Assembly: GCA_030062745.1 (NCBI GenBank)
Contig: CP099853.1
Location: 4,191,634-4,255,633, forward strand
Origin: Capitulum mitella
Taxonomy: Eukaryota; Arthropoda; Thecostraca; Pollicipedomorpha; Pollicipedidae
DNA length: 64,000 nucleotides
Direction of reading: 5' to 3'
The translations under genes were made by a program, and so were the position numbers. Under the pieces are notes generated by a model, which made no database searches, was not told the DNA's origin, and saw only the letters and a list, made by a program, of their open reading frames with translations. Of the stretch, positions 1-24,839 are shown in pieces (positions within the stretch are counted from its first letter, which is position 1; each line of letters opens with the position of its first letter).

Positions 1-2121
1 GTGGCGGACCTTGGACGGTGGCCCACAGCGGGCGTCGGCCATCGGGGGGAACTTTCTCCGGGGATGGGGGGCTCCCTGCCGCCGATTTCCTGCTTCGGTC
101 GCCGCCGGCGGTCGCTGAGCATCGGGCGTCGCTGGCGACTTCGGGTGGCACTTGAATTCCGCCGCCGCGCGGTCTGGCAGCCGCGGAATTCCGTCGAGAG
201 CTGGTCTGGTGAACGCGGAATTCCACCGTCCTGTGGACCGGTGGGCATCGAATGTAGAGCGACAGGCGCTAAATTCTATTGGCACGTGAATGGGTAGCCG
301 CTGAATTCAACTGCCTCGTGGATTGGTAGCGGTAATTTTGAATCAGTGGCCGCTGAATTTTAGTGGACAATTGTTGCTGTAGCTGGTTGTCGTTCGACTG
401 CGATTCAATGGGACCGAAAGTTCTCACGGCTTTTTCTGTGCTGCTGGAATGCCCGTCTTTCGGTTTCCCCAGATTTACATGCTGTACAATTTACATACCA
501 GGAGCTGCTGCACAGTGCCCACTGCACGTGTACTGTTATGAAAACCTCTTGACCTATTTCCTGAACCTCGAGCCCTCTGCTGCGTCTGCCTCCGGACTTC
601 TGCAAACAGTGATCTACACACATCCTGACCTGAATAACCATTAGGCAGGGAGGCGGTCACGGCTGGCTGTACGACCATCAGCTGCCACCTTCCTCCGAGT
701 TACTTCCGTGGTCTTAAGAAGAACAGTGTTGTCCAGCTTCTTATTTTCGAACATCCACCTCAAACATTCGGCGGTTGAAAAACGAATTGCTCAGAACGTG
801 TTTCCCGGTGCAACTTCCACCCAGAAGAAAGCTCAGAAGAACTGAATTGTCACATTTCAACATCCTCTCGTCTTTAAACACACAGCAGAAACACTTTGTG
901 GTAGAAGAGTCAGCGTAGCGTCTCTCGAAATTTCTTCGTCTCGACGACAGTTCCCGTCTAGTACCCGGCCCCGACGAGCTGGTTCCAGTTTTCCGTCACG
1001 GTTCCGACCCCCGTGTGAACGGTAAACACTCGGGTAGGAAACTCCGCCGAGGCCGGAGGAACGTGAGACCGCGAGGTCGCATCCACAACCAAAGTGAAAG
1101 GAAGTCCTCCGACGCACAGCGTGATTTGTCATCCATCAGAGGACGCTTGACGTGCTCTCTGGCACGGCGGGAAAGCTGTGCTCATTGGTCTTAGCTATTT
1201 CGGGCTGGGATGTTGTTGTCTCTGGCCTTATAAGATGCAGCAGTCGAGCTCCAGTCCGCTGTCGGTGCGCACACATGTGGATGGGGTGCTTTTGATGCTT
1301 TTGGTGCTTTTGACTTCCAGAAAAGCCGGGTTTTCGAGCTCAGTGCGTTTAAATAATCAACGGCGCTGAAAGCTCTCGTTGAGAAGATAGCCATAGCGCA
1401 ACGCCTGCCGTTGTACCAGTCGCAACCCTATTTTAAGCGATCTACTTGCGCCCAATAGCTGACAAGTTAGGTGCGGTTGCGACATGTTACACGTCATTTT
1501 GCAGGAAATGGCTCTATGCTATGTCAGACAGGTTATGTTTTCTTTCTTAGAGTTTTGTCTTAGCCACATTTTAATTTGCTTTAACTTCACTGACTTAATT
1601 TTCCAGACCGCAGAAGCGGGATATAAATTCAAAACAGCCACTCGTGATTTCCGGAATGATTTTTGTGACCCACTAATTTGGAGACTACCTACATTAATTG
1701 TAAAAAATGCCCATGATTATAGCAGCAAGACGAACTTTGTTAGGAGACCGAAAAGACGACCATGACCGGTCAGCAGTTGAACGACGAGCTTGGACGATGC
1801 GTACAACATGACTTCGACTTCAGAGGCACAACATCTACAACACACACGCACGAAAACTGCTACATCATAGACGTCCTGACGGTGACCAGACATCTCCGTG
1901 ACAAAACAAGACAAAGAGGGTCGCTGGAGAAGGCGGATCACCTTTGCACCTGTTGCTGGTCTTCAACTCGACCCGAACGACTGATTACGTCATCAATGAT
2001 CTGTTCCTGGAGGTGAAAACCTAAGCTTGGTGACAGCAGACAACGGACCAATCAGCACCAGATGACGGACCAATCAGCAGACGCACGAGCTCCAGACTCA
2101 ACAGCAGAACCTCCGTCTCAG
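1..2121. other. Upstream region, no gene recognised
   Basis: No convincing exon is seen. Bases 100-370 hold degenerate repeats of about 45-50 bp built around a GAATTC/GCCGC core. The remainder is unique-looking DNA with only short open frames. The protease signal-peptide exon may lie here or further left. Confidence 0.5.
100..370 (+). repeat. Degenerate tandem repeat, about 45-50 bp period
   Basis: Units share a core of GCCGC plus GAATTC and a following TGG..TGGTAG-like stretch. At least five diverged copies are visible between about 150 and 365. Confidence 0.5.
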
Positions 2122-13369
<11,248 letters not shown>

Positions 13370-16300
13370 CGCGACGCGCGGCGCTCGCGGCGCGCCAGAG
13401 ACGGCGCGGACGCGCGCCGCGCCGCCCGCCGGCCGGCGTCGCGGTCGGCTGGCGCTCACTGTCAGCCCGGGCGGCGTTTAATTGCCGCCAGGCGGCCGGC
13501 CGACGCCGACCCGAAAGTAGAACGGTGCGTGACCCATTTCCGAGCCAGCGCCCGCGCCGCCTCGCGCCGCGACGCCGGCCAAAACGGAAAGTCATCGCCG
13601 CGTCGGATCGGGGCCAGGAGACCTGCGGAGTCCCGGCCGACTGTGCGGACTCGCGCGCCGTCGGACTCGGCCTGGACGCGCAGCGCGGCGGATACGTCTT
13701 TCACTTCCAGCCGGACCGAGTGCCGCGTGGTCGGCGAGTGTTAGTGGTGAGCGTCGGTGAGAGCTGCAGTTTTTGTGGGGTAGTGGCGGCGAGTCGGATG
13801 GCTCGCTGGTAGTGACGATGCCCGCGACGGTGTTCTGTGTCCCTCGTGCGCATTGTCGCCGGGGAGACTGCGTTTCGGGGGCTCTGAGTCTAGTCGTGTA
13901 CGCGGACAAAGCGACGGTCCCAGGAACAAATCCAGCTGTTGGCGCTTTCTCGATGTCATTGTGTTCGGTATCGGCAGCTTGGGCCACACGTTTGCGTGTC
14001 TTGCACCTTGTGGCTGAAAACAAATGTGACAAGCCAATCCTGGTCGATAGTTCCTGCTAGCTAGCTGTTGGTTCCAGCTAATGACGTCATGAAATCATTT
14101 CCTTTCTTGTCAGTCCATATGCGTTGGTTTGATGCCAACGCTGCCTGTGTTACAGTGGGATGAAAACACGGTCTGAGCCAAGCGAGGTTATACGGCTCAC
14201 TGTGCTGAAAAAAACGCCGACGCTGTGTCAAATATCCAGTTGTACTGCTGCATATTCCATGACCTACCTGCCACCCCAACCGCAATTCTCACACCTCGTC
14301 ACCAACAATTGTCATTTGTTTATCTCTGAGGCCAGTACCATACATTTCCCTGGACGAATTCGTTGGCGACTTGATCACCTGCGTGCCCAGGGCTAAAAGA
14401 TGGGGCTGCGATCTTGTCGTCACACCACGGGGCAAGCAGGCAGGCATCGTTTGTCTTTCTGTACTCAGCCTGTTGGTTGGTTTTTGATACGTTGTGAAAT
14501 AGAGCAGGATTTGGAGGGAGGAAAACAAACCAAAACAGTCCGGCAAAGTAGATGATGCTAAATTCACTTCGTTTTTCTTTTGTAAAAACAAAATCTTGCG
14601 AAGATTTGGTGTGGCGTTATGGGATTTTTTCTCAGGACGTTTTCATTTGTCAAATGCACATTTCTCAACGACAAAGCATTTGTTTTTGTTTTGTTTTTGT
14701 TCTGACGGCTCAGAATATATCTTGCAGTGTTCAAGTCCTCTGGACCAATGACATAATGAGATATGTTTCGGGCACATTTCTACAACTGAGGCCATTCTGT
14801 TGTTCTACAACAGAAAAACACGGATACAGGAACATTTTCAATAACTTTTCCGTTACCCTGTATGTAATCGTCCTACCTCTACACGACGTTCATTCTGTGT
14901 GATTCGTACTTTGCTGAGTTTGCCAATGCGTTTTTCTCCATCGTGCATGCATGATCTGTTTTAGTTGCGACAATGGGAAACCGATAATACAAACAAATGC
15001 CATCTGTGGAGATTTAGGCATGGGATGTAGATGAGCAGCATCGTAGCAAAACAGTTCGCTCAACAACCACTTCCTACGGGTCGTGGTGAATAAGCTGTGC
15101 GTACGTATCTTCCTTATGATCAGTGTCATGGCCCAACAATTCTTCTTTTGGTTCGGCCGCAGCTCTTCGACCTCGTCATATAATTTTAGGGTAGGGGCTG
15201 AAGGAAAGAGCTATGAGTGGTTCCGATTCTGCTCCAGAAAGATGGGGATGTGTGTGGGAAATAAGGAGAACGACAGGGTGGATGCCCAATCAGTTTACAC
15301 CCGTAGGCTTTTAAACATGGCACAACATAAGAAAAAGCGCCGTTGCCTTTGCACCACACAGATATCCATAGCGCAATAAGGCAAAGAAGGATACGTTTTG
15401 GTTGCATTCCGCTCTACCTCACTTGCTATGTCCAACTGACAACCGTAAGGGCAGGACGCAAGTAACTCTGAGAGCAGCGAGTTCACTGAATTGCCAGTTA
15501 TCTAGTTACCATCTTGCATCTCGCTCCAACAAATTCATTGTCAGGATTTCGACAAGCAGGGAGCCGGGGCAAACTTTCCCCTCCCAAAGCTGAAAACCCT
15601 TCCGATTCCGGCCACTTTGTTGTCTAGTTCTGGAAATTTTCATTTATTTTGATTCGAACTGGGCAAAGAAACGTTAAATTGCAACCGCAAGGGGAATAGC
15701 CACGCTGAGCCCCTTACGCCTCTGCGCTCGAGTACATCACTCCAAGATCTGCGCCCCGTTTGATGAGTTTACTTAGTGATGTGACTGACATGATAGACTG
15801 ACATGATGGAAATACAACCCCGGCCCATTTTGTACAGCAACATAGCGCAGATTTCCTTCTCACCTCATTCGGAACTGCAATGAGTGACAGGAATATATGA
15901 ACACGTGATGTCATTGGCAGGGGTGCTGGTCATCGTGTACAGGTGGCGCCACCATGCGACAAAACCCAGAAGCTCCAGTGCACCTCTCGGCCTCCGACCA
16001 GTGAATGAAATCGACTCTCTGCATTTTACACAAGTGAATACGCTATGCCCCATTAGGGAAAGACAACGTCTTACATCTGGAATTCATTTTTAAAACCATA
16101 TGCCTAATGTCTGAAAAATATTTATGGGGGCTTCTTACATAAAAATCCAACTCCGCCTAATTGGTGTTGGACATTTTTTGTCAATCTAAACTCACATCCA
16201 TTCATAATTTTCGAGGGTGGTTAGGGCTCTCACTGCTGGGCGCGTAACGAGCCTCCATCAGGCTTTCAACCTCATCTGCGGTTACATCTGCGACTGCACC

Positions 16301-16373
16301 TGCGACGACATCCGCTAAGGCACAAACCGCCTAAACTGGTCAATTTACAACCATGAAAACCCATTCAAACCAC
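13370..16373. other. Start of the protease-TPX2 intergenic region
   Basis: Bases 13370-14050 are very GC- and CpG-rich and continue the composition of the protease tail; probably 3' UTR or a CpG island. From 14050 the DNA becomes AT-richer. No exon or RNA gene was recognised. Confidence 0.45.
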
Positions 16374-16531
16374 AGGCGCAGCCAAGTGGAGGGGGGGGGG
16401 AATCTGGGCCCCCCTAGGCCCGCATTTTTTGTGAAAACCATTGCACATCGTCTTCCCGGCAGGCAGTTTTCGTATGATTTCGGCTCAAACTAAGGTCCGT
16501 GGCCCCCTTAAGAAAATCCTGGCCGCGCCCT
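16374..16531 (+). mobile_element. Short G-run MITE-like repeat, copy A
   Basis: About 158 bp with near-inverted ends (AGGCGCAGCCA and AGGGCGCGGCCA), a run of ten G near the left end and an internal CCCGCATTTTT segment. A related copy lies at about 29344-29513. Very short and without coding capacity; hAT-like affinity is a guess. Confidence 0.5.
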
Positions 16532-19500
16532 AACCCAAACTGTTTCCCCTCATAAGACGAATACATGTGAGTGCTTGAAATGCCAATGTATCGACATTTC
16601 GACCAATACATTTGGGTGCTTGAAATAGCAATGTATCGACATTTCGACAAAAGAAGGTGAAACCTTGTCCCGCTCTTCAACCCATAGCGACTTTTATCCA
16701 TCGTTCCGATCTATGCATACTGCACACCAGAAGTGACTTGTTCAAGGTCTTTGACCCGATGAAAGGGGCGATTGACCTTGAACTCCGGAAAAAAACGTCC
16801 GGCACCGTTTTCTGCCTTGACGACGCAAAACCCTGTGTGCCAGAGATCACTCTTATGAAGGTTTTTTAACGCCCCAAAATGTCACAGATTGACCTGACAT
16901 TCGGGTCGAAACCATTAGCGTACCTCAATCACGACTTCTGCGTGTCGTTGCTACTTGTGATAGATATTCCCATCGGGGTCTTCCCCGCCTGTCGCCATGG
17001 CAACGGGTCATTAAATCGTGTGCTAAAGGTAATTATGTTTTTGTGGGGCAGTGTGATGCAAAAACGGCAGTAAAACAATAAAAACAAGATCTAAATTAAG
17101 TTAAAAGACCCAGAAATACACAGCCTTAGATATAACATGCGTACCTCTATGAAAAGAAAAAAGATTAGTCACGTAAACACCCCACTCATTACTTGGTGGT
17201 AGCGGAAAAAGTGATTTTGCTATGTCTTTTCTCCGGAGATGGGAATTGCCAGGGTCATGGATCATGGATACATGAATCGGGAACCCCCTGCTAATCGGTA
17301 ACCGAAATGACGGCAAAGACATCGTAGCTATCGAAACGTAGAAGTCTTTGCGAGGAACCCATCAGGTGATTTTTGGGTATCATTTTCATCGAGATTTCCT
17401 TTTAAAAGGGAAAAATGATTCATACAGAGCGAGCAAGCGCAGCGAGCGAGTGCAGCACGTAATCGACGAAAGTCAGTTGCGTTTTGGCTTGATTGGCGAC
17501 TTGTTTGGATGGTGTTCACAGGTGCCTTTTGAATAACGCGTCCATGATCAGCAATCTTTGCGTCCACTGAAATGCCTCAAAAGTATCATTAGGCTATGTT
17601 AAAACTTGCAGCATTATTTGGAAGTTAATAAAACACGAATTTATACCCACGGGAATATTAAAAATAATCAGACTGAAAGTGCCCACAGATGCTCCAAAGA
17701 AGTTCCACGTCGTCATGGCAACGTATGAAAGCTTGAAGATATCTCACGAAATTGGCTTTTAATGGCCTAGTGCCCGATGTCCTTTCTACGGCTGTGGAAG
17801 ACCGAGGGGCCTCCAATAACAAACAAACCCCAAAAAACAAATGAGACTTTTCGCAACTAGTTCATACTCTTACCGCTAGGTGGCCAGCGCGGTCGCTGAT
17901 ACCAGTGACGAAAAGAGGGAGTTTCTGATCCAGATACATGTAACCTATGCAGGGGGGGGGGGGGCAAAGCTCTTTGGCAGCATTTGGGCGTTGGATCGCC
18001 ATTTCAACGCAACTGGCATCGCTATGGTTATGCACCGTCGCCATGGCAATGCCTACGCGCGTGCTGTTTGCAAACTTCCATATTTTAGCACATATTCCAG
18101 ACTGGTCTGTTATGGCATTTGTCTATTTTGCGGTCTTCATGCACCTAGATTATAAAGTACATTTACCTCCAGACGTCCTCTTAGAATCCCGAAACTCAGA
18201 AATGCGCGCTGGTATATGCATCTTGGAAAACAAGTATTAACTGATTAATATTAAGTCCTTGCAAGTGATAGCCGAAAAAAAAAACAATTCGTAAACGAGT
18301 GCGCCACGTCAAGAAACCAGAAGGGGACAATCCTAGAAGACAGTTCAAGATATACACCGCTACAAAAAACCAGCCGTTAACCTGGCATTGCTCGATCGGG
18401 TGTACGGAACGTAGCTCGCGTAAAAACACTGTTCAGCGCGGACTCGGATCCCAGAGCACCCTAGCAAAGACATTTGCGTCCGACAAAAAATGATCAAGAA
18501 TGGAATAGAGCTGATTCAGTTACTGGGGTGGCTGTAAGTCAGCATCAAGGGCACAGGGTACCAAGAGGGCTGATGTCCTATCTCATCATCGTTAAGTCTA
18601 CATGAAATAATAAATGCGAAACATACCGCATTTGCGATCAGTCCATCAATCAGTCAATAAAAATGTATTTTAAATCACTGTAATAACAAACCGACTTTTG
18701 AATGACCGTTGCAAATGCAGTATGCATATTACATGGCACCTCTTGCAAACCAGCAACGAATGATAGGAACACTTCCGACCACCACCGTAAAGGTACCACC
18801 CTGTCTGCCCCGGTCAACGCAAAGGTCAGCCGCCCCATCCCAATCTCGATCCGCATCGTTTTAATTAATATCATAATGAAAAAAAAACTTTGGAAAGGAG
18901 GAGAAATTGTGGGGAAAAAGCATATGTGTCGAGCGAGCACGGCCACGTGCGATGTGCGCTCCGTGTCGTACTGCAGAATATCCGATATTCTTCTGAGTGA
19001 TTTAGTCCTGCACTGCGTGTAAAGGTCGTGCAATGTGACGTCCATTATAGGACGGTAAGCCAAAGAATTGTACTCGGTTGCGGGTCCGCAAAATTCAGCA
19101 TGAAAGGCGACCTGACCCCAGGCCACGAGTGAAGGGGTCCAATAACATATGCAAACAGACTGCAGACAATACGCAACAGACAACGCATGTAACAATAGAT
19201 CAACAACATCGTTAGCTGTTCACCACTGCGCGTCAACTGTGGTAAAGCGAATAAAATGGACGAAGTCGCACGAAGTGGCACCGAGGCACTGGGCGGACCA
19301 GCAGCATCCTGACCGACATTCACACACTGGGTAAAAGATGTAAGTAACGATGACAAGCGCTGAGAACGAGCGAAAACATTGCATGGGCCTATCAAGCTGT
19401 CATGACCATGGTTTTACGGTATGGTGTACCGTGCCGTAAAATATGGCCACGAAGCCGCGTGAAGGCGGAAGGCGGCGTCTGTGTTGCAGCAGGTAATTGG

Positions 19501-20732
19501 TTGTAGTCTTGCGTACCACTGAAACAAGGCCTCCGACGCTCCGCTTTCCTTCGAATACGTGGCAGCGTGATATCGCTGGCTCGCCTGGCAGCGTGGTCAT
19601 GCCTCCGATTGACTGCCTGACTTAAGGTATAGCCACTGGCTGTCCAGTTACAAGGCCGGCATGAACGGAACACAGACGGTGGCAGGATACAAGTTCTCTG
19701 GCAGTGAAGCACTTCAGATCCTTAAACACGTCCGACACATGGTCATGCTTGCACTTTCCGCACACCACACGTGCGGAAATTCAGAGCTTTTTGCACACGA
19801 TGAAGCTGGGTTTCGCCACATGTTCCGTAAACGGGCAAGCAGTGCTCGACGATTGACAGCACGGGCGCCTGTACGATGGGTTTCAGTGACGCTCTCGGGA
19901 TTACATGTCTGACATGGCTCAGCGCGAGCTGAGCGCCATTACAATTTTTGTGTGAGATGATCTACGTGGAATTGATAATTTAGATGTCGGTCAATAACGA
20001 CTCCCAGGCATGGGTGTGGTTTTCGAAAGATGACTGTGGGTGCCCAAAACGCATTAGGGGACATCCAGACATTGCGTATCGGGGGGGGGGGCGTGACAGG
20101 CGTTTACGCCTAAAGTTCAGAGAAATGAATTTAAAAGGGTACTACGGGAGGCAGGTTACAGAAGGATGAGTTCCGTAAATCATAGATGACTTTATGGCGG
20201 TGACATCCTCAAAGTGAATATGTCTGGTTTTTCCGTTATCCCAAAAATGCACTCCGGCGAATATTTAAGATTGGTTATGGATTATCATGCAAATGAAAAG
20301 TGCATTTTGATCATCTTAGACCAATATGTCATGCATTTTAGTTATTGTATTTATTGCCAGTGATATTGGTAGGCATAATACAATACAAAATACTAAAGAA
20401 AATAGCCAATCGGCGAACGGAAAATACGTAGGTAAACGGTGGACGCACCCAATGCTTACCGAAGACTATGCCTTGCTGTATTAGATGCGGTTACAAACCG
20501 CAACGACGATTTTTTGACAAACAACACTAACGTATTTTGACCTATTCACGTAATACATACCTGTGAGAGAGATTCGAGGAACGGCAGCGGTACTTGCCTC
20601 TGAATCCATGATGGCCGTGTCCATACTTTTGGTGTTCGTCAACTGATGCAAGCTTGACATCGCTGAGGCTAACGATACGCTAACCCGATTCGTCGGCGAT
20701 TTTGGTGTTGAAAAGGGAATCGGGTAAATCGA
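16532..20732. other. Intergenic DNA, no gene recognised
   Basis: AT-rich, with scattered short frames only. Three X-box-like palindromes lie at 16991, 17709 and 18037, and G runs at about 17951 and 20088. Nothing else was recognised. Confidence 0.5.
16991..17004 (+). promoter_or_regulatory. RFX X-box-like palindrome
   Basis: GTCGCC-AT-GGCAAC fits the X-box consensus GTNRCC-N(0-3)-RGYAAC exactly. Two one-mismatch relatives follow at 17709-17722 and 18037-18050. Function is inferred from the motif alone. Confidence 0.35.
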
Positions 20733-22000
20733 TTAACCCTATTCCCGGAGGGCTAGACGGTATGGTCGATTCCCGGCAGGGGGCGGATTCGGCCCCCCCC
20801 CCTGTGATCTCGAGAACTACTTGTCCGATTTCATCGCAACAAACGGCAATCGATTTGCCGTGACGTGAACTACATTTTTATAAAACGAAATTTTCAAAAT
20901 TTTGAAATTTGTGGATACAGGAGGGCAAAAATGTCAAAATGGGGGGTACTTTTGGACTTCTTATAACTCCGTTGTTTATCGACCGATTTCGATGAAACTG
21001 GCATCAATCGAGAGATTATGGGTAGGGCTTTTGCCATATCCAGGTCCGATATTCATGTCATTTATGCCGATATCCAGGTCATGCCAGGTCCAAAAATCTG
21101 AAATTTTGAGAAAATTCATGGGCGTTCACAGGGTTTCAAAAATAGGAGGATTAGTTTCCTAACAACTGAATGAACAAAATAGGCAAACACCCTTTTTTGG
21201 CTTCTGCTAGTCATGTTATACTAAAGAAGTACAAATGGCATTACGATGTTTGTATAATGTTAGCATAGGCGGTGCCAGGGACATGAAAAAGGGGGAACTG
21301 TCACGGTCACACGTTTCTCAGATCAGCTTGTGACCTTTGACCTTAAATGACCTCCAGTGACCTTGGGGTCACTTGGAATGATGTCGTGTGCATTTAATAT
21401 TATCTGTAAACGTTTTCAGTCATTTCAATTCACTCTATTTCAAAAATTTTATTTTATGGCTATTGCGATATAGGGTACGCCCACTGACATTTTAGGTCAT
21501 AGCTCCGTGACCCGACCTGATATCAAGCTGAAACTTGGTACACAAGTAAAGGGTACCCTTGTATGTTATATATATTCCGGGTTTGATATTTGAAAAAACG
21601 GCGCCGAAATTATAGCGAAAAAAACAAATGTTAACTTTTGACCTTGACCTGACCTTATAAAGTGACCTCAGATAAGCAAAACTTTGTATGCACATTGCCC
21701 AACTATTTAGCTATACATCCATATAAAGTTTTAAGTTCTAGCTTTAAAACTCTGTTTTAACAGACATTTTCCTTTTACCCTCAACATGGCCAAAAATGGC
21801 ATGAGGTGCCTCCCAAAAACGTTGCCTGGCTCCGCCCCTGAGCAAAACAGAATTTTGAAATTTTGTCACAGCACGTAGCAAGAATAGCTAGGAAAAGTGA
21901 CCAAGTTTCGTGAAGCTGCATTAAAAAGCCTGGAATTGGCAAGCAAAAAACCCGAGGGGGGGCGGATTCCGCCCCCTCCCCCTGCCGGGAATAGGGTTAA
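20733..22000 (+). mobile_element. piggyBac-like MITE, copy 2
   Basis: TTAA on both sides and 12-bp terminal inverted repeats CCCTATTCCCGG. Sub-terminal ATTCCCGGCAGGGGG repeats the right end internally. The interior has no long frame and matches copies 3 and 4 closely. It is the best-preserved example for defining the element. Confidence 0.82.
21331..21363 (+). promoter_or_regulatory. DR1 plus DR4 nuclear-receptor half-sites in MITE copy 2
   Basis: TGACCT-T-TGACCT (perfect DR1) at 21331-21343 is followed by TGACCT-CCAG-TGACCT (perfect DR4) at 21348-21363. A further run of three abutting TGACCT half-sites lies at 21639-21655. Receptor binding is inferred, not shown. Confidence 0.5.
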
Positions 22001-22410
22001 ACTTGGGCTGGCAGCCAGCGTGACTTACCCCTGTAAAATATGAGCAAACGAGAGCGAGTTGGCAAGAGTGAATTGTACCTACGATTTGATTCATAAAAAT
22101 GTGCTCTTTATTTGTACGTGCACAGTTGAAAGATTACGATTTATAAGTAGATACACTCGCTTTAATGGAAGACCTTTCTCCAGAATCCGGCTGGACACAG
22201 TGTTTCTTGAAGAGTGGTGGGGAAAAGCAACTGATGTGCGACATTGGATTAAATGAGTTCTGGTTATTGTTTGCAGAGCTGACTTTAGCGACATGGGGCT
22301 GAGAATATATGTCAATATTTAAACATAACTGAAGTGTGGACACCCAAATCGTACTGTGGGCACCCGTTTCCACTTTGTGTGCGCCGGGGCACCCACAAAG
22401 AGATATGAAA
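22001..22410. other. Short unannotated spacer
   Basis: Lies between MITE copy 2 and the reverse-transcriptase relic. Nothing recognised. Confidence 0.4.
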
Positions 22411-23384
22411 CTACACCCCTGCTCCCAGGTTTTTAACCACCTTGCTGCAACGGACGACAGTACCGTAGGAACTCAGCTGAACGTCGGGCATGTTGCGCAA
22501 CATGGCTGGCGTGCCCAGCACTGTCATTTGGGTTTTCTTTGCGTTTAGCTTCAACCCATTGGTATAGAGCCATCGGAACGGGGAATGCAAAGCATCTCCC
22601 ACGGCTCTGATAAACTGGTGAACCTTCTTGCCGCTTATCAGGATGATGTGTGTTGTTGACGAACTGGACCACCGTCACCGACTCGGACACAAACAGGCTG
22701 AGCTCTTTTGCGAACAGCATATACAGCACGCAGATGAGGCTACCGCCCTGAAACCCCCCAGCTGTGTTGGGGTTGCTATGAGACAGTGTCGTATGTCCAT
22801 CGCGCCCACGCATACGCACTTGCTGGGTGTGATCACATGAATAGTTTGCGAACCACGAGTGTCAGCTCCGTACGCGGGAGTTTTGTGGGAAGAAGACCAT
22901 GAGGCATGTGGCACCACATCGGAAGGTTTCTTCACATCAAGAAGGACACGCATTGCCATTTTACCACAGTCCATGACTAAACACTGTCAGTAACTACACT
23001 GAGGGCGGTCTCGGTTGCCTATCGCCTACGATGTCCCTGCTGAGCGGTGGACAAAAGACGTTTTATGGTGAAGGTGCGTTTCAAAAGAAGGTGCATTTCA
23101 AGAAAGTCTACGAGCTGGTGCTGGACTGCCCACTCGACACTTTCCATAGCTGCGGGCAAAATAGAAACCGGCCGCGTGTTGTTAGGATCAGTAGGGGTCT
23201 TGGCCTTGGGTACGGGTGTAATCAATACATGTCTCCATGTTTCCATGCATTGCACTTGCCCGGTAACTAAGCACATGTTTACAATACTCAGCGGCGCGTG
23301 TCCAAGCCGCTCAGAAAAGATCTGCGTCATGCATACACTGTTGCCATCAGTGGCGGTGGACGTCGAGCTCTCCATGGTCAACAA
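22411..23384 (-). pseudogene. Decayed non-LTR reverse transcriptase (jockey/CR1-like)
   Basis: Pieces in three frames keep the order of an RT domain on the minus strand: NNTRPVSILPAAMESVEW at about 23.2 kb, VLLDVKKPSDVVPHASW, GGFQGGSLICVLYMLFAKEL, then NGLKLNAKKTQMTVLGT near 22.5 kb. The catalytic YADD is FVNN here. Several frameshifts and 5' truncation make it dead. Known of the family: copies its RNA at a nicked target. Confidence 0.75.
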
Positions 23385-24788
23385 CGTAAAGTAGTGTTGT
23401 TGATATTTACAGCGTGGACCTTAGAAGCTCCCGTTGTGACGCATGGCAGCCTGACCGGCGTGAGGCCGACTGGTGCAGGCATGCTGGCGGCAGTAACAAT
23501 TTCGACTGTAACGTAATCATTGTTACAGGCGTCCGGCGCGATACTGGAAACGCTTTACTGCGCTTGTTTTTTGTCCGATAAGCGGACGTTAAACGCGCCA
23601 CAAATTATGCGGCTTTGATTTGGTCAACTCGCGATGGAAATGTGCTTGGCAAGCCACGCGACAAAGTTTGTTGATGTCTGCATTCGGGCAGTCTGTGGTG
23701 CACAACCAGCTGGCGGCGTCCTGTCAGCTGTTTGGTTCCAGCTGTCACCGGAGGGCAGATGTACGCTGTGGACTGGCGCGACGGTGTCTATCATAGTCGG
23801 AAAACAGACGACTGACCGACGCTCGACGAGACACAAGACTTGACTCAGGACACAGACGCTTGCGACCAAGGGGCTGAGCGTCCTAACGCATAAGAAAACA
23901 TAGAAAAAATGTGAAGGAAAGCTTACCATTTTTTCCTTGGTGGAGGGGTTTTGACCACGGCGGCTCAAGAGGCATGAAAAAGACGCTGATTGAATTCGGC
24001 ATGGTATACTCGGTGCAGATCGCGACGATACTCGACAGGCTGGAACTAGGAGCCTGGTGGCAACTGGGCCGCAAAACTGTGCGTGTGAAGTCGTGCGGAC
24101 TACAGTAGTGGCACCTTGTGACACCTGTGCGCTGGACACGGTCGGGACGCGACACTTCGACAATGCCAAGCAAACCGCCGGCGGGCCGGTAAATAGAACG
24201 CGAGCTATTGCCCATGTGCAAATCGTGCGCGCCGAGCATGCGATCTGTAACATGGCCAGGGCTGATACCACCCGACTTTAATAGGCAATCGTTCGAATCT
24301 CCGGTAACTTAGAGTTTTCTACGCCGATGTTCGTTCCTGTGCTTACCTCGAAATCGTGGGAACCGGGTTTAACGGAATTAACGGAATTAACGGAAATAAC
24401 GGAAACGGAATTAACGCGCTACACCGCAGTGACCTTTGGCTAGACCCCTTGCGGCAGGGCGGTTATTTCTACCAGTAGCGTAGCCAGCCATAGTCAGCGG
24501 CCGGACAGGCGTGTCATGGCTGAGCCAGGTCTCACAGATAACACATCAAAATCGCACACGGTGGAGACCTTACGGAAGTCTGTCAACTTGGCTTAACTGA
24601 TTGAATATTGATTTGACCTGCGATGAAACGGCCGGGGTTGATGTCCCTTAACGCCGCCAATTGTATGTGTTTTATTTTGTGTATGGTGTTGTAGGCAGCT
24701 TTTTTGTCTTGACATAATTGCACCATGTTACGCCGACGGATTATGTTAATCGTCGTGACTCTTGTTAATGGAGCTACTTAAAGGCTAC
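23385..24788. other. Intergenic DNA, may include more of the RT element
   Basis: The minus-strand frame at 23624-24271 is long but has no RT or endonuclease motif. A short GGAATTAAC tandem repeat lies at about 24367-24412. No gene recognised. Confidence 0.4.
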
Positions 24789-24817
24789 ATTCGGCGCCCA
24801 CAGTATGGGCGCCGAAT
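24789..24817. other. Perfect 12-bp inverted repeat (hairpin)
   Basis: ATTCGGCGCCCA and its exact reverse complement are separated by five bases (CAGTA). It sits just upstream of a CpG-rich block. Could be a MITE end, a structured RNA or a protein-binding palindrome; no poly-T tail supports a terminator. Confidence 0.6.
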
Positions 24818-24839
24818 GACCCTGCAGTCGGTGCGCCCC

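Noticed and set aside
23624..24271. 215-residue minus-strand open frame
   Set aside because: No domain, motif or splice context; composition looks random and it lies beside a decayed retrotransposon.
24270..24310. tRNA B-box-like GTTCGAATCTCC
   Set aside because: No matching A box at proper spacing and no foldable cloverleaf.
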